Assembly (NCBI GenBank): GCA_022376925.1
Contig: JAIOJX010000028.1
Coordinates: 75,667,001 to 75,731,000 of the forward strand
DNA length: 64,000 bases
Direction of reading: 5' to 3'
Source: Tragulus kanchil
Taxonomy: Eukaryota > Chordata > Mammalia > Artiodactyla > Tragulidae
The notes below the pieces were generated by a model. It saw only the letters and a program-made list of their open reading frames with translations, did not search any database and had not been told where the DNA came from. This document shows positions 9,980 through 22,177 of this stretch, in pieces. Within the stretch, counting starts at the first letter, position 1; every line of letters begins with the position of its first letter. A program made the position numbers and the translations under genes.

Positions 9980-11160
9980 ATTATTGTCTAAACTTATTTT
10001 GTCTTTCCAGGCTCCTCCTTTATGGTTCTTTGGCTAAAAACAAAGACAACAGACTTTTGCTGGGATCTAAGCTGGGATCAAGGAACTTACCATCATGATG
10101 TTCCTTTGGTCCCTAGATTCCTAGCCCATCTGCCTTCTTTCAACCCTTCAAAGTCTTCTTATGTTTTTTATATGTAAAGTCAGGATTTTTGGTTGGACTA
10201 GCATAATCAGGGAAAATTCTATCTATTCCATTTTCTTCCCCAGAAATCTTTTTTCAGTAGATTTCTGAGGAAGCCATGTCAGTGTTCAATAATATCAAGA
10301 TGCTTGTCAATGGTAATGAGTGTAAAAGGTTGATCATATACCTTGACTCTCAGCCCATTGTTTAGTAACTTCTGGAGTAAAGGTGTACTGTTGTCAGATT
10401 ACAAATATTCCAGAAAGCCAAGCTTATGATTAATTTCAAGGGCCAATCTTCCTTTGTGGGTTTCCTTGATTGCTATAGGGATTGAGTGTTGTGAATCCTC
10501 TCATGCATTTTTCCTTTGGTGAGTGGGGCGCTGAATTTTTGGAGGGCTTGTGGAGGTGAGATATCATGGAAATTAGGGCTATAAAGACTTGTCTGACGAG
10601 GCCACTGTGGCAGACAGATGCTAAGGAGGACCCCAGGCTCTCTACCTCCTGGTATCCAGCAATTGCAGGAGACTGAGACTAGACTCTAAAAGGCAAGGGC
10701 AGCTTCCAGCTGACCTATAGAAAGAAACCAGGGATGTAGACCTACAGCTGCAAAGAAGTGAATCCTGCCAACAACCTGAGTGAGCCTGGAAGCAGTCTCT
10801 TCCCCTCTTGAGCCTCTAGAGGAGGAGGATGTATCCTGACAGACACTGAGTGCAACCTTGTGAGATGCTGAGCAGAGGATCCAGTTAAGCCATGCCTTGA
10901 CTTCTGACCTTTAACATCTGCAAGAGTAAATGTGTGGTGTTTCAACCTACTACATTTCTGGCAATCTGTTACAGAGCCTTGGATAACAAATAGATCAACC
11001 AAGAATACATTATCTAGGAAGTGAAAGCATTGGACATCAGAAGGCAGAGGTGCTCACAATGAGCTCTGACCCACCTACTCCTGGCAGATGGCAGGTAAGT
11101 TTGTGTACCCATGATATGAACACATCCTGGAAATCTTGGTGGTGTGCTGCAATAGGCTCT
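9980..11160. other. Unique sequence, no gene recognised
   Basis: Single-copy, moderately AT-rich DNA. Short open frames here show no family signature. No splice-bounded conserved exon could be argued from the sequence alone. Confidence 0.5.
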
Positions 11161-11164
11161 TTTG

Positions 11165-11290
11165 TGTCTTGGTACCGGGTCAGAAAGTGGAGATAATTTC
11201 AGTATCTACTTCATAAGAGGGCTATAAGAATTAAACATGACAATGAAAGTAAAGCTGTTTTCAAGGCCTGGCACAGTTCACAGTATGTGG
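11165..11290 (+). mobile_element. MIR fragment
   Basis: 'ggtcagaaagtggagataat', 'gctataagaattaaacatga' and 'ggcctggcacagttcacag' match the 3' half of a diverged MIR in the sense orientation. Confidence 0.55.
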
Positions 11291-11789
11291 CCCAGTGAAT
11301 GTAGCTCTTGCCATCTTAATGTTTCAATGAACTCACATTTCTGTCAGCATCCTCAAATTATAAAGGTGATTGATTTACAGACACCCATTGAACTACTCAG
11401 TGTTTCAACACCTTCCCCAGGATCAAAGAATCATTTTGCTGTCCTGTATAAATTCTCACAGAACAGGGCAACATTTCTTATTTTCCTACAGCTACCATCA
11501 TCCAACAAACTCCCCAAACAAACCAAGTCTTCTGAATCTCTCCTATAATTAACCCTGGGCTTTTCCGCAGAAAGAACATTTCTAGTTAATGAGGATTTCC
11601 TTGGAAGGTTCATTAAGTTTTTTCCTCCAACAAAAGAATATTGTCCCCGTGAAGAAGGCTTGTGAATTTCATTATTCGCTCCCTGGATAAAGAGGAGAGA
11701 GGAAAGTTCTGAGACGTGGCATGAGGCCCTTTTGGGGGCTTGGGCATTCTGGAGCCTCATTCCCTTCCACTTGGAAATGCTGGGGATTT
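11291..11789. other. Unique sequence upstream of the CpG island
   Basis: No repeat or coding exon recognised. It lies directly upstream of the CpG-rich block and may contain distal promoter sequence. Confidence 0.4.
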
Positions 11790-12270
11790 AAGTCAGCGGG
11801 CGGCGCGCCTATAATTTCATCCCAAGGACAGATTGAAATCACGCTGTTTTAGCAAACCGTCCTAACTACTGAAAGGATGCGTGTAACAGGGACCAAGGCA
11901 GGGGCAAGCCCAGGGTGCGGAGGACCGCTCTCGGGACGGGCCCCTCGCGGGCCCACAGCGGCCGCCGAGTGCCACATCAGCACCCACGCTGCACTTCCAG
12001 GTTCCTCTCAGCATGCAGCGAGCGGGCCCGGTGGGCGGGGGCGGGCTCGAGGCCGGCGGGAGTGGCGGGCCGGCCGGCCAATAGGCGCCAGTCAAGGAGT
12101 CCTGGAGACCAATGAGCTGGAGCTTCTGCTAGCGGCTGCTGCCTAGACTCCACCGGGGGACCAGATGAGGCGCATCTGGACAGCTGCGCTGAGGAACTGT
12201 GCGGCCCCTTCTCGGGCCGACGTCAGCTGAGCACGTCCCCCACGTCCTCTCCTTGCAGCCCCTTATTAAT
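11790..12270. promoter_or_regulatory. CpG-island promoter
   Basis: This is the only strongly GC- and CpG-rich stretch in otherwise AT-rich DNA. It starts with gcgggcggcgcgcc (about 11797) and is densest at 11920-12100. It holds Sp1-type GC boxes (gtgggcgggggcgggc, about 12031-12046), two CCAAT boxes (12078-12082 and 12109-12113), and a CRE-like gacgtcagc near 12219. No TATA box is evident. CpG islands usually mark transcription starts of widely expressed genes. Direction is inferred as + from the splice donor at 12473, but a bidirectional promoter is possible. The gene served is not identifiable here. Confidence 0.75.
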
Positions 12271-12472
12271 ATTCATTTGCCCAAAGAAGCGACCAGGAAT
12301 CCAAGTTTAAAACTTTTTCTGATGCGAGACGGGGCAGGATCTCATACAATTCACAGTTAAACTTTCTTGGGGGCCCTGGGATCGATCCAAAGGACAGAAA
12401 CAGCAACAAAAGCCCAGCGGCTGTCTAAAACTGGCAAAGTGGGAAAAACAGTGTTGGATAAGACCAAGTTGG
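12110..12472 (+). ncRNA. Candidate non-coding first exon ending at a consensus splice donor
   Basis: Downstream of the CCAAT boxes the island runs into a stretch ending 'agaccaagttgg|gtaagt', a textbook donor with GT at 12473. The upstream ATGs open only short frames (one at about 12165 gives 21 codons, ending in TGA near 12230), so this would be a 5'-UTR exon or part of a lncRNA. The start is only a guess from the CCAAT spacing. No matching acceptor was found within the window. Evidence is promoter context plus donor only. Confidence 0.35.
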
Positions 12473-13104
12473 GTAAGTTTTGAATTCGTGCTGAATGTCC
12501 TGTTTTTCCTGCTGTGGTCTCTACCCTGCAAGTCTTTTCCTGTTCTCACTAGCCTTCTCTTTATCAGGGAGAGGAAAATACCGCTCGCTGCCACAGACTG
12601 CACAGACTTCGTTTCCTTTTATTCTGCCTTGCTAACACTTTAATTTTGGAGTCATCCCTGTGGTATTTTAAAAATTTTCCTGGGAGCAGAAATTTAACTG
12701 TTATCGGTTAAAAGCTTATTCTAATTTCTAACTTGATTCCGTTGATAATTTTGTATTTTTTTTCTGTAAGAACAGATTATACATTTGTAAAGCCGGTATT
12801 TTTATCCATCTCCGACTCCCTGTTTTGGTAGAAGACTGAAAAGTTACCAGGGTTATTCAGAATTAACAAAACATTTCCTTTCTTTAATAGGATGTTTAAT
12901 GTTAAATTGTTTAAATCCTAAATTGTTATGGGTAGTAACTGTTTCAGTGTGAATGTAGCTATTCTTTGCTACATTTTCCTACCCATAGTGGTAGGCTCAA
13001 ATTCTTTGATCACTAACAAAACAAACAGCAACAACAAAAAACACTAAACATGTGACAGACCACTACCACTATGTACATCAGTAACATTATAATTACATAT
13101 TAAT

Positions 13105-13345
13105 GCACTTCCAGCCCGAGCGGGCCCGGTGGGCGGGGGCGGGCTCGAGGCCGGCGGGAGTGGCGGGCCGGCCGGCCAATAGGCGCCAGTCAAGGAGTCC
13201 TGGAGACCAATGAGCTGGAGCTTCTGCTAGCGGCTGCTGCCTAGACTCCACCGGGGGACCAGATGAGGCGCATCTGGACAGCTGCGCTGAGGAACTGTGC
13301 GGCCCCTTCTCGGGCCGACGTCAGCTGAGCACGTCCCCCACGTCC
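13105..13345. promoter_or_regulatory. Duplicated half of the CpG island
   Basis: Repeats the GC box, both CCAAT boxes and the CRE-like site, 1098 bases downstream of the originals. The repeated splice donor is at 13571. It is most likely an assembly copy, not a second promoter. Confidence 0.7.
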
Positions 13346-14589
13346 TCTCCTTGCAGCCCCTTATTAATATTCATTTGCCCAAAGAAGCGACCAGGAATCC
13401 AAGTTTAAAACTTTTTCTGATGCGAGACGGGGCAGGATCTCATACAATTCACAGTTAAACTTTCTTGGGGGCCCTGGGATCGATCCAAAGGACAGAAACA
13501 GCAACAAAAGCCCAGCGGCTGTCTAAAACTGGCAAAGTGGGAAAAACAGTGTTGGATAAGACCAAGTTGGGTAAGTTTTGAATTCGTGCTGAATGTCCTG
13601 TTTTTCCTGCTGTGGTCTCTACCCTGCAAGTCTTTTCCTGTTCTCACTAGCCTTCTCTTTATCAGGGAGAGGAAAATACCGCTCGCTGCCACAGACTGCA
13701 CAGACTTCGTTTCCTTTTATTCTGCCTTGCTAACACTTTAATTTTGGAGTCATCCCTGTGGTATTTTAAAAATTTTCCTGGGAGCAGAAATTTAACTGTT
13801 ATCGGTTAAAAGCTTATTCTAATTTCTAACTTGATTCCGTTGATAATTTTGTATTTTTTTTCTGTAAGAACAGATTATACATTTGTAAAGCCGGTATTTT
13901 TATCCATCTCCGACTCCCTGTTTTGGTAGAAGACTGAAAAGTTACCAGGGTTATTCAGAATTAACAAAACATTTCCTTTCTTTAATAGGATGTTTAATGT
14001 TAAATTGTTTAAATCCTAAATTGTTATGGGTAGTAACTGTTTCAGTGTGAATGTAGCTATTCTTTGCTACATTTTCCTACCCATAGTGGTAGGCTCAAAT
14101 TCTTTGATCACTAACAAAACAAACAGCAACAACAAAAAACACTAAACATGTGACAGACCACTACCACTATGTACATCAGTAACATTATAATTACATATTA
14201 ATCCTATAATTATATCAAAACAATATTCAGAGTGGTTGTTAGATCTTTGTGTTTCCATATAATTCTGGTATATATTTCAGGATTTATAAATGGAAATGTT
14301 GGCAAATATTCAGCTAGGCTCATTTCATCCTAAACATCTGTAATTGTGTCTAAGCAGTGTTTTAGATTTGAGACTTTATCAGATGTTATTTACCGTTGTG
14401 GTATTTGTGGTCAGAATTGATCTTTAATTTCTGACTAAGAAAGGTGTAGGTGCCACAATTGCAAGTGTGTTTTTGGTTCAGAGAGGCATTGCACACTGTG
14501 AATGGAAGAGTTGAAGTTTTTGCGACTGGAGGGTTAGAAGGAACAGTGTTGCAGAGATCAGTATAAAGAGCCAGCTGGCCTGGTTCAAT

Positions 14590-14740
14590 TTCAGACCCTC
14601 CTGTTTAACCTTGGGCAAGTTACTCAGCCCATCTTACCTCAATTTCCTTCTCTGTATGTGGAGAGAATCGCACTTACCTCAGGGGGTTGTCTTTAAACTA
14701 GGACAGTACAACGTGTTAAACATCGACTGTGGTGCAGAGC
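14590..14740 (+). mobile_element. MIR
   Basis: Sense MIR core: 'accttgggcaagttactcag', 'ctcaatttccttctctgtat', 'cgcacttacctcagggggttg'. The duplicate is at 15706-15856. Confidence 0.75.
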
Positions 14741-15705
14741 TGGTCTTTGCTGTTGTGTCCACTCTTCACCACCTCCCTTCCCAACTTCCTCTGCAGCACT
14801 TGTTTCCCTAGCCACCGTTCTGACCTCTGCACTAACAACTAGCATTTACTGACTGCAGGCCACTTACCAATGAGGCATTGTGTATGGCTGTAAGGGTGAG
14901 AGAATCCGGAGAGGAGAGTGAGGTAGAATTACCAAACATCTTAGAAAGATCCAGAAAGTTCTGGGAAAGGGAACTTCTTATTGTTGGATGGTTTCATAGA
15001 AGGGTTGGCATTTCTGGGAAGGATTTTGCCAAACAGCTTTGGTTGAGGGGAAAGGGATCCTAAAACAGAAGGAGGGAGGGAAAGCGTGGGCCAAAGCACT
15101 GAGGCTGGAAAGTGTGATTCTGTCCTCAGGAGGCTGTATTGTGATCAGAGTAATCAGTGAGAAGTTAGTCGATGGAAAGGTGCTACATTTTCCTACCCAT
15201 AGTGGTAGGCTCAAATTCTTTGATCACTAACAAAACAAACAGCAACAACAAAAAACACTAAACATGTGACAGACCACTACCACTATGTACATCAGTAACA
15301 TTATAATTACATATTAATCCTATAATTATATCAAAACAATATTCAGAGTGGTTGTTAGATCTTTGTGTTTCCATATAATTCTGGTATATATTTCAGGATT
15401 TATAAATGGAAATGTTGGCAAATATTCAGCTAGGCTCATTTCATCCTAAACATCTGTAATTGTGTCTAAGCAGTGTTTTAGATTTGAGACTTTATCAGAT
15501 GTTATTTACCGTTGTGGTATTTGTGGTCAGAATTGATCTTTAATTTCTGACTAAGAAAGGTGTAGGTGCCACAATTGCAAGTGTGTTTTTGGTTCAGAGA
15601 GGCATTGCACACTGTGAATGGAAGAGTTGAAGTTTTTGCGACTGGAGGGTTAGAAGGAACAGTGTTGCAGAGATCAGTATAAAGAGCCAGCTGGCCTGGT
15701 TCAAT

Positions 15706-15856
15706 TTCAGACCCTCCTGTTTAACCTTGGGCAAGTTACTCAGCCCATCTTACCTCAATTTCCTTCTCTGTATGTGGAGAGAATCGCACTTACCTCAGGG
15801 GGTTGTCTTTAAACTAGGACAGTACAACGTGTTAAACATCGACTGTGGTGCAGAGC
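15706..15856 (+). mobile_element. MIR (duplicate)
   Basis: Copy B of the MIR at 14590, shifted by 1116. Confidence 0.75.
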
Positions 15857-16296
15857 TGGTCTTTGCTGTTGTGTCCACTCTTCACCACCTCCCTTCCCAA
15901 CTTCCTCTGCAGCACTTGTTTCCCTAGCCACCGTTCTGACCTCTGCACTAACAACTAGCATTTACTGACTGCAGGCCACTTACCAATGAGGCATTGTGTA
16001 TGGCTGTAAGGGTGAGAGAATCCGGAGAGGAGAGTGAGGTAGAATTACCAAACATCTTAGAAAGATCCAGAAAGTTCTGGGAAAGGGAACTTCTTATTGT
16101 TGGATGGTTTCATAGAAGGGTTGGCATTTCTGGGAAGGATTTTGCCAAACAGCTTTGGTTGAGGGGAAAGGGATCCTAAAACAGAAGGAGGGAGGGAAAG
16201 CGTGGGCCAAAGCACTGAGGCTGGAAAGTGTGATTCTGTCCTCAGGAGGCTGTATTGTGATCAGAGTAATCAGTGAGAAGTTAGTCGATGGAAAGG

Positions 16297-16989
16297 TAGG
16301 AAAGATGGGGGAGGTAGGAGAAGGTGGTAGGAGAGCCTGTGGGGAAGGAGAGGCTTGGGGCCAGGTAAGATTGGTAGGGGGTGGTGAGCTGCTCCGCTGC
16401 TTCAGTGACCCCCGCCCTCTTCAGGGACTTGAAGGACTGACTGCCCAGTGAGTCTGAGCCCCACTCACTGGGCTCAGTCTGTGGTGGCTGTCTCGGAGCT
16501 CTGCTAAAGTAGTCTGACATCTTGGATTATTGCTCAGGCTACATTTCTGAAGCAGGCCTTACCCGAAAGTCTTTGACATGGATGTGATTGTTGCACCTAC
16601 CCCCAATCCTTATACATATACAGTGTGTACTGAAAAGCCCTTTTTATTGCTGCTGAGAGAACTGATCATTTACATGCTGGTACTATAACTTTATGATGTA
16701 CAGTGATTGAAGTAGATGTGACTATAATATGCAGCTCAGTGGAGGGTCAGTTTGGAGATCTCTGCTGTCTTTTCCTCCAGAAGCATTGTGCTATGTCAGA
16801 GAGAGCATAGGTCTGGCCCTGATGCTGCTGTAGACCATCTGCGTGACCTTGGGCAAAACGTAGAGCCATCATGTCCTACTATGTGCTATTAACTGTTAAA
16901 AGATGTCTAAGGCCCCTTTTCCCTTGGATGATTATCTTTTTCTTCTTGCACCCCTGACACAATCTGTTGCTTCCAGATGGTCGTTTGAT
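16297..16989. other. Unique sequence with a short MIR remnant
   Basis: Purine-rich at 16297-16380. 'gcgtgaccttgggcaaaacg' at about 16840 is the MIR core. Nothing else recognised. Confidence 0.45.
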
Positions 16990-17165
16990 CCATCCATGGC
17001 TAACCTTTTCTGAACATTTAGTATATGACGCACATTGTTCTGTGTGCTTTACCTGTTTGAGCTCATGTAAGCCTCTCAGCGGCCCTGTGAGGGTTGGTGC
17101 CTATTACCTGAGGAGATAGAAGCAGAGGCAGAGTAAGAACCTTGTATAAGGTCACACTGTACAAG
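16990..17165 (-). mobile_element. MIR, antisense
   Basis: 'gaacatttagtatatgacgc', 'gagctcatgtaagcctctca', 'gaggagatagaagcagaggc' and 'aaggtcacactgtacaag' read as an antisense MIR. Confidence 0.7.
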
Positions 17166-17304
17166 AGAAAGATAAAGATACAGACGACGTAGAGTCCAAG
17201 TCTGTGCTGTCTTAGGTATAAGATAGTGGAGCTGCTCTTCTTGTTTATAACAGCAGTAGTCAAGAAGTTCATAGAAGGAGGATCACTGGAGGGGAAGGGA
17301 CCAT

Positions 17305-17445
17305 TTTTTGTTTATTTATTTATTTATATATTTTTAATTTTTATTTTACTTTTACAGAGCTTTGTTGTTTACAGATATGTATGATCCCAGATTAGTCATA
17401 TGTATATCCCCGCCACCCCACCACCCAGCGCCCTTGCAGGATCTG
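17305..17445 (-). mobile_element. L1 3'-end fragment, antisense
   Basis: The T-rich start is followed by 'acagagctttgttgtttacagatatgt' and the C-rich 'ccgccaccccaccaccc'. It is related to the 3' end of the longer L1 at 45.44 kb. Confidence 0.65.
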
Positions 17446-17544
17446 GGAAGGGACCATTTTGAGGAGCGGAGTTGGTAAAATTTCCCTGAAGGGGCCAGAA
17501 TACCAACATGAATCTTGTGCATGGATGTCTTGCACATGCAGACA

Positions 17545-17672
17545 GGCGATGTTGCTGTTGTTCATTTGCTAAGCTGTGTCTGACTGTTCACAACGCCATG
17601 GACTGCATCATTCCAAGTCTCCTTGTCCTTTATTATCTCCCAGAGTTTGCTTAAGTTCATGTCCATTTTGCT
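17545..17672 (-). mobile_element. BovB / Bov-A 3'-end fragment, antisense
   Basis: 'ttgctgttgttcatttgcta', 'catggactgcatcattccaa' and 'cccagagtttgcttaagttcatgtcc' match the 3' end of BovB seen in full at 26718. Confidence 0.72.
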
Positions 17673-18369
17673 TAAGAACAATTTGCTGAAATTGCTTGGT
17701 TTTAAATGGAGCTCATTACAAACAGTCATCTTTCTTTTCATCTTGATTGAATAGAACCACCATAGACCCTGGACTTACAGTAGGCATTCAGTAATATCAG
17801 TTGAATCATTATTGCCTTTGAGAAACTGATGCAGAGTATATAAGCATCAAAAGTAATGATTTCCCCTTTATTTACCTGCCATCTTCCCATTCTACTGGTT
17901 TCTCCAGGGGTAGCTTTATTAGTAGTTTAGTCTGTATTCTTCCAGTCCTTCTCCAAGAGTCTACTCATAGGTGTGTATCTAAACATAAATATAATTTAAA
18001 AATATAAATAGGACCATAGTAGTTTTATTTTTAAAAATAGAGAAACTGTAAATGGTTCCAAGGCTTGTGGAAGAATGGGGCAGATGCCAGGTACACTGTC
18101 TATTCCTATTACTTGGGCATCCTTGTTTTTCTGTCTTATTTCTGGAGACACTGTGGTTTGGGAATAAGAACTTCTCATGGTGAAGGTGAACATAGAACTA
18201 TTTGAGGTGTCCTGTTAATAGTCATACCCAGTCTGTATTTGAATTTTGGGAATTCATTCTTAAAATTTTTAATGTATTAAATCAACTTTAAAATATTTCT
18301 TGAAAAAACAGTTTAAGCTTTCTTTTTTTCCATTGACCTAATGTTGCTCATTTCAGTATAGCACACTAA
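17673..18369. other. Unique AT-rich sequence
   Basis: No gene, RNA or confident repeat recognised. Confidence 0.45.
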
Positions 18370-18560
18370 CTGAGCACACAGACTTTGGAGTCAGGCTGAG
18401 CATTACAACCTTATACTTGCTTCTTACTAGTGTACCTTGAGCAAGTCACTTTATTTCAGAGGTTTTATTGCCTATAAAATGGGACTGTCAAAGACATTAA
18501 ATGAGAAAATCAGTAGAAAGCATTTAGCATGCCATCTGCATCATAGTAAAGCCTAGTAAG
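18370..18560 (+). mobile_element. MIR
   Basis: 'gactttggagtcaggctgag', 'accttgagcaagtcacttta', 'ctataaaatgggactg' and 'aaagacattaaatgag' follow the sense MIR consensus order. Confidence 0.75.
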
Positions 18561-18609
18561 CAATATTACCGTGATAAAATAAGCATAAAATTTGGGCTTT
18601 ACAACCATT

Positions 18610-19000
18610 TATGAGTGTATAGTTCAGTAACGTCAACTATAGTCACATTACTGTGCAATCGTCACCACTGTACATCTCCAGAACTTTTTCATCAAATCAA
18701 AAGTCTGTCTTCATTAAACAGTAACTCTATTACCTTCCCCTGTCCTCCCCACAACCTCTGGCAACAACCATTCTACATTCTTTGTGTGTGAGTCTGACTA
18801 CTCTGGGTGTCTTGTATAAATGAAATTATACAATATTTGTCTGTTTATGAATGATTTATTTCACTTACCATAATGTCTTCAATTGTAGTGTAATTGTATT
18901 GTAGTGTCATAACTTAATTGCATTTTAAAACTTAATAATCTTTCATTGTATGTAAATATCACATTTTGTTTATCTAAAACAAGTGTTGATGGACATTAGT
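18610..19000 (-). mobile_element. Old L1 3' end, antisense
   Basis: 'tacatctccagaactttttcatc', 'ctctggcaacaaccattctac' and 'tttatttcacttaccataatg' are typical antisense L1M 3'-end phrases. No coding remains. Confidence 0.7.
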
Positions 19001-19110
19001 GCGACTTCCATTTGCGAAGTTAGTTTTTTATGTCAATTTTTCTAGGCTACAGTATCCAGATATTTAGTCAAACATTACTCTAGATATTTAGAGAAGGTAT
19101 TTTTAGATGA

Positions 19111-19329
19111 GGGCTTCCCTGGTGGCTCAGTGGTAAAGAATCTGCCTGCCAATGCAGAAGGCATAGGAGACATGGTTTCAGTCCTTGGGTGGGGAAAGAT
19201 CCTCTGGAGAAGGAAATGGCAACGTGATCCAGTATTCTTGCCTGAAAAATCTCATGGACAGAGTAACCTGGCAGGCTGCAGTCCATGGAGTCACAAAAGA
19301 GCTGAACATGATTAGCAACTAAACAACAA
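19111..19329 (+). mobile_element. Bov-tA SINE, full length
   Basis: Starts gggcttccctggtggctcag, contains aatggcaacgtgatccagta and 'ggcaggctgcagtccatgga', and ends in the CAACTAAACAACAA tail. It lies outside any tandem duplication, so this is a single clean locus. Confidence 0.92.
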
Positions 19330-20304
19330 GTACTCTCATAAAATTAAAATGACATCCTTCATACCCAAGTAGTCTTGTATTAAATTATTAACCTCATGCT
19401 TTAAATGAACAGGTTAAAAAGTTCTGAATTTCATTTTGATATGTCTAGATATGGACCTTAAATTATTTTTAGCATCTTGTTTTCCTTTGATGTGTCCTTT
19501 CCATTGGAGGACTAAAATCACCCTTTAGCTCAGAGAGTTTTTATCCAGTGATTTGAATCTTGCTTCCTCTCTCTGTAAGCCAGGAATAATTCAGGCTAAT
19601 GATTGTCAACAACTGTACAGGAAGAGAGGAAAAGCCAACATAGAGATATGGTAGTAGTGTAGGTACACTGTATATTTAACAAATAATGAAAATATGAAAC
19701 ATTAAAAAATGTTAGTGAAGAAGAAAAAATCATGAAAAATGCTCACACCAAAATAACATCATAGCTGAACCGTGGGGACAAAGACCTGAGGAAAAGAGTA
19801 ATCAGGAGGAGAGAGAAGGTTGTTTTGAGAAAGAATGGAGGAAATTGTGGTCAGAGACCTAGAAGCTCTGTACCTTTAAGCCAGTGGGAAGAACTGATAG
19901 CCCAGCGTCTCCATCTCTGGTGTTGCTTCTCTGCCTCCTGCTCTGGGTCGGTTTGTGTGCACCAAGGGCATAAAGACTGACTGGGGGAGCGCGAGGTGAT
20001 CTGTTTTTTTCCTTGTTGTTTGCATGACTTTTCAGACAGGTTGTGTCCACTACAGGGAGCAGAGGGCTGAATCAACACCTCATCCTCCTGAGGCAAGTCG
20101 GGAATCTCTGTGTGGACGCTAAGCCTCCTTTTCCTCATCAGAAACTCATCAGGCCTTTCTGTACTTCTAAGAGAGGATTCATGTATGTGATGGGGCTTCA
20201 TGAACAGTATTGTGCTTGACAGAGAAGAGAGATTATGTGACTGTGGTCATGCTTTAAAGCTCTTTCTTCACAGAAAGATGCAGAAGCAACTAATGGCTAA
20301 GCGA
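19330..20304. other. Unique sequence
   Basis: A 116-codon minus-strand frame at 19851-20201 has no recognisable domain and no exon context. I do not call it a gene. Confidence 0.45.
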
Positions 20305-20520
20305 GTGACCATTTATGAGGTGTCAGCTCTTCTCAGGGTTATTCTCATTTTACCTTCATGGATGCCTTATGGGATAGAGGCTATTGTTATGGCTATTATT
20401 ATTCCCATTTTAGATATGGGTAACTGAGACCCATTGAGGTTCAGTAAAATTTCCAAGGTCACCCAGTGATGAAATCAGGATTTAAGCTCAGGGTAACCTC
20501 ATTCCAGTGTCTGAACACTT
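20305..20520 (-). mobile_element. MIR, antisense
   Basis: 'gaccatttatgaggtgtcag', 'attattcccattttagatatgggtaactgag' (in pieces), 'aaggtcacccagtgatgaaa' and 'tgtctgaacactttatgcca' follow the antisense MIR order. Confidence 0.78.
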
Positions 20521-21484
20521 TATGCCATCTGTATTATCCTCAGGAGTGAAGCCAACCCGTTGTTGGCTGCCAATTTTCTGGCTCTGCTGACATCCACCCG
20601 TCTCCATCTCTACCTTGTCCCCTCTTTTCTCAGCACTAATGAAATGTAGTCAGACTTTGGATAAAGAAGTAGGCTCAGGTAGAGGACACATAATTGATTT
20701 GACATTTGTGATACACTTAGACTTGTTCTTTCATTCCCAACTCAAGCTTGGACTGGTGCTTCTCTCATGTTTTCCAGTAGCAAGAGCTTTGCCACTAGTT
20801 TCAAAATGAGTGAGATGGCCAATACCAAGTCCCAGAGAAGATCTGTGAGCAACTCTGATTGAATAATGCAACCTACTGCTCCTCTGATAGACTCTACCTC
20901 ACAGTGTCCAGATTCTTTTTACACCTTCTATAAGCATTTTAGGCTGATTGTTTCCTTTCCCATAAATAGGGCTGGTGTGTGAGTCAGGATTGTGCAGGGG
21001 TCATTCCAATTGCTCTTGAGATTGGAGAAAAGAAAGATGAGAATCCATTGGCAGAGAGTATAATAGTTGTTCAATGAGTTGAGAGAAAACACATCTTCTG
21101 GAAAAACAGTTTCCTGGTTGTTTTGGCTTTGGCCTGGGCACTTCCCATCGAGAGGCCTTCTTTATGGAGACATCACAAGTCTCTCCCCATCTCACCACTG
21201 CTTTCCAGTCTACAAATGGAGCATTGCTGTTGCAGTGAATGAGAAGGAAGCAGCTCCAAAACTGCTTACGTGGCTATGGAGATACATGGTTTGTACAAAT
21301 CATGATTTTATAACTGAAAGAGGTATTAGAGGGTCAACATCATTTCAGGTGGGACTTCCAGTAGTCTCCTTCCTTTTAAACTTGTTGCCTATTCTAATGA
21401 TTTACCAACTTTCAGAAGAGGATTTTATTGTCTTTTGTTAATGAATTGTCATAGTGATAAAAACAATTCTCAATCTTTTTTGCA
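20521..21484. other. Unique sequence
   Basis: A 124-codon plus-strand frame at 21067-21441 shows no family motif. No repeat was recognised with confidence. Confidence 0.45.
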
Positions 21485-21701
21485 TGCATGCTTATGATGA
21501 GTCACGTCCAACTCTTTGGGATCCCATGGACTGCAGACCACCAGGTTCCTGTGTCCATAGAATTTTCCAGGCAAGAATACTGGAATGGATTACCATTTCC
21601 TACTCCAGGGGATCTTCCCAACCCATGAATTGAACCTGTATCTCTTACATCTTCTGTGTTGCAGGTGGATTCTTTACCACTGAACCACCTGGGTATCCCT
21701 T
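21485..21701 (-). mobile_element. Bov-tA SINE, antisense
   Basis: 'ccaactctttgggatcccat', 'aggcaagaatactggaatgg', 'ccaggggatcttcccaaccc', and the head ending 'ttctttaccactgaaccacc'. Confidence 0.9.
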
Positions 21702-21892
21702 TAGAGGCAAGAAGTGTATATTATATATAGATCTGGGTATGTGAAATAGGAATGTGTCTTTTATCAAGCATCCAGGAGGTTCTCGGGTTGGTGGCTCAAG
21801 CACCATATTTTAAAAAACGCGGGTTAAAATAGTGTCTTCTCTGTGGTAAAACTGGTGTTGAATGCTAAGTTGACTGAATTTTAAATAAGTTT

Positions 21893-22177
21893 GGGCTTCC
21901 CTGGTGGTCCAGTGGGTAAGGACACCGCCTTGCAGTACAAGGGGCACCAGTTTGATCCCTGGCCTGGGAAGATCCCACGTGCTGCGTAGCGGCTGGACCC
22001 ATGTGTCCAACTACTGAGCCGGAGCTCTGGGGCACATGTGCCCAGAGCTGGTGCTCCACAGTGACAGAGTCCACTGTGATGGGAGACCCACACAGGCCAA
22101 AGAACTAAGGTGGATGAAAATAGATAAATAAAAGACCAATAGAAGTGGCCAAAATTTTTTTTAAAAAGTAAAATAAA
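21893..22177 (+). mobile_element. tRNA-Glu SINE, 'gcgcatg' type, sense
   Basis: The only copy of this class on the + strand. The head gggcttccctggtggtccag has B-box-like gtttgatccc, then 'gctggacccatgtgtccaac', 'agctctggggcacatgtgcc' and 'aggccaaagaactaaggtgg', with an A-rich tail. aaataagtt flanks both sides (about 21884-21892 and 22177-22185), a likely target-site duplication. Confidence 0.85.

Larger units (their letters stand above)
11993..14202. repeat. Tandem duplication 5 (~1.1 kb unit)
   Basis: Copy A is about 11993-13104 and copy B about 13103-14202, offset 1098. Copy B opens with gcacttccag, as copy A does at 11992, then lacks about 16-18 bases of copy A (gttcctctcagcatgcag) before resuming at cgagcgggcccgg. 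The unit cuts the CpG island in half, so half the island and the splice donor are repeated. Confidence 0.9.
14065..16296. repeat. Tandem duplication 6 (~1.12 kb unit)
   Basis: Copy A is 14065-15180 and copy B is 15181-16296, constant offset 1116. The join is direct, with no filler and no difference I could see. It overlaps copy B of duplication 5 by about 140 bases, so 14065-14202 exists three times (also near 12967 and 15181). Confidence 0.93.

Noticed and set aside
19851..20201. 116-codon minus-strand frame in unique DNA
   Set aside because: No family motif, unusual residue make-up and no flanking exon signals. Length is within chance for this composition.
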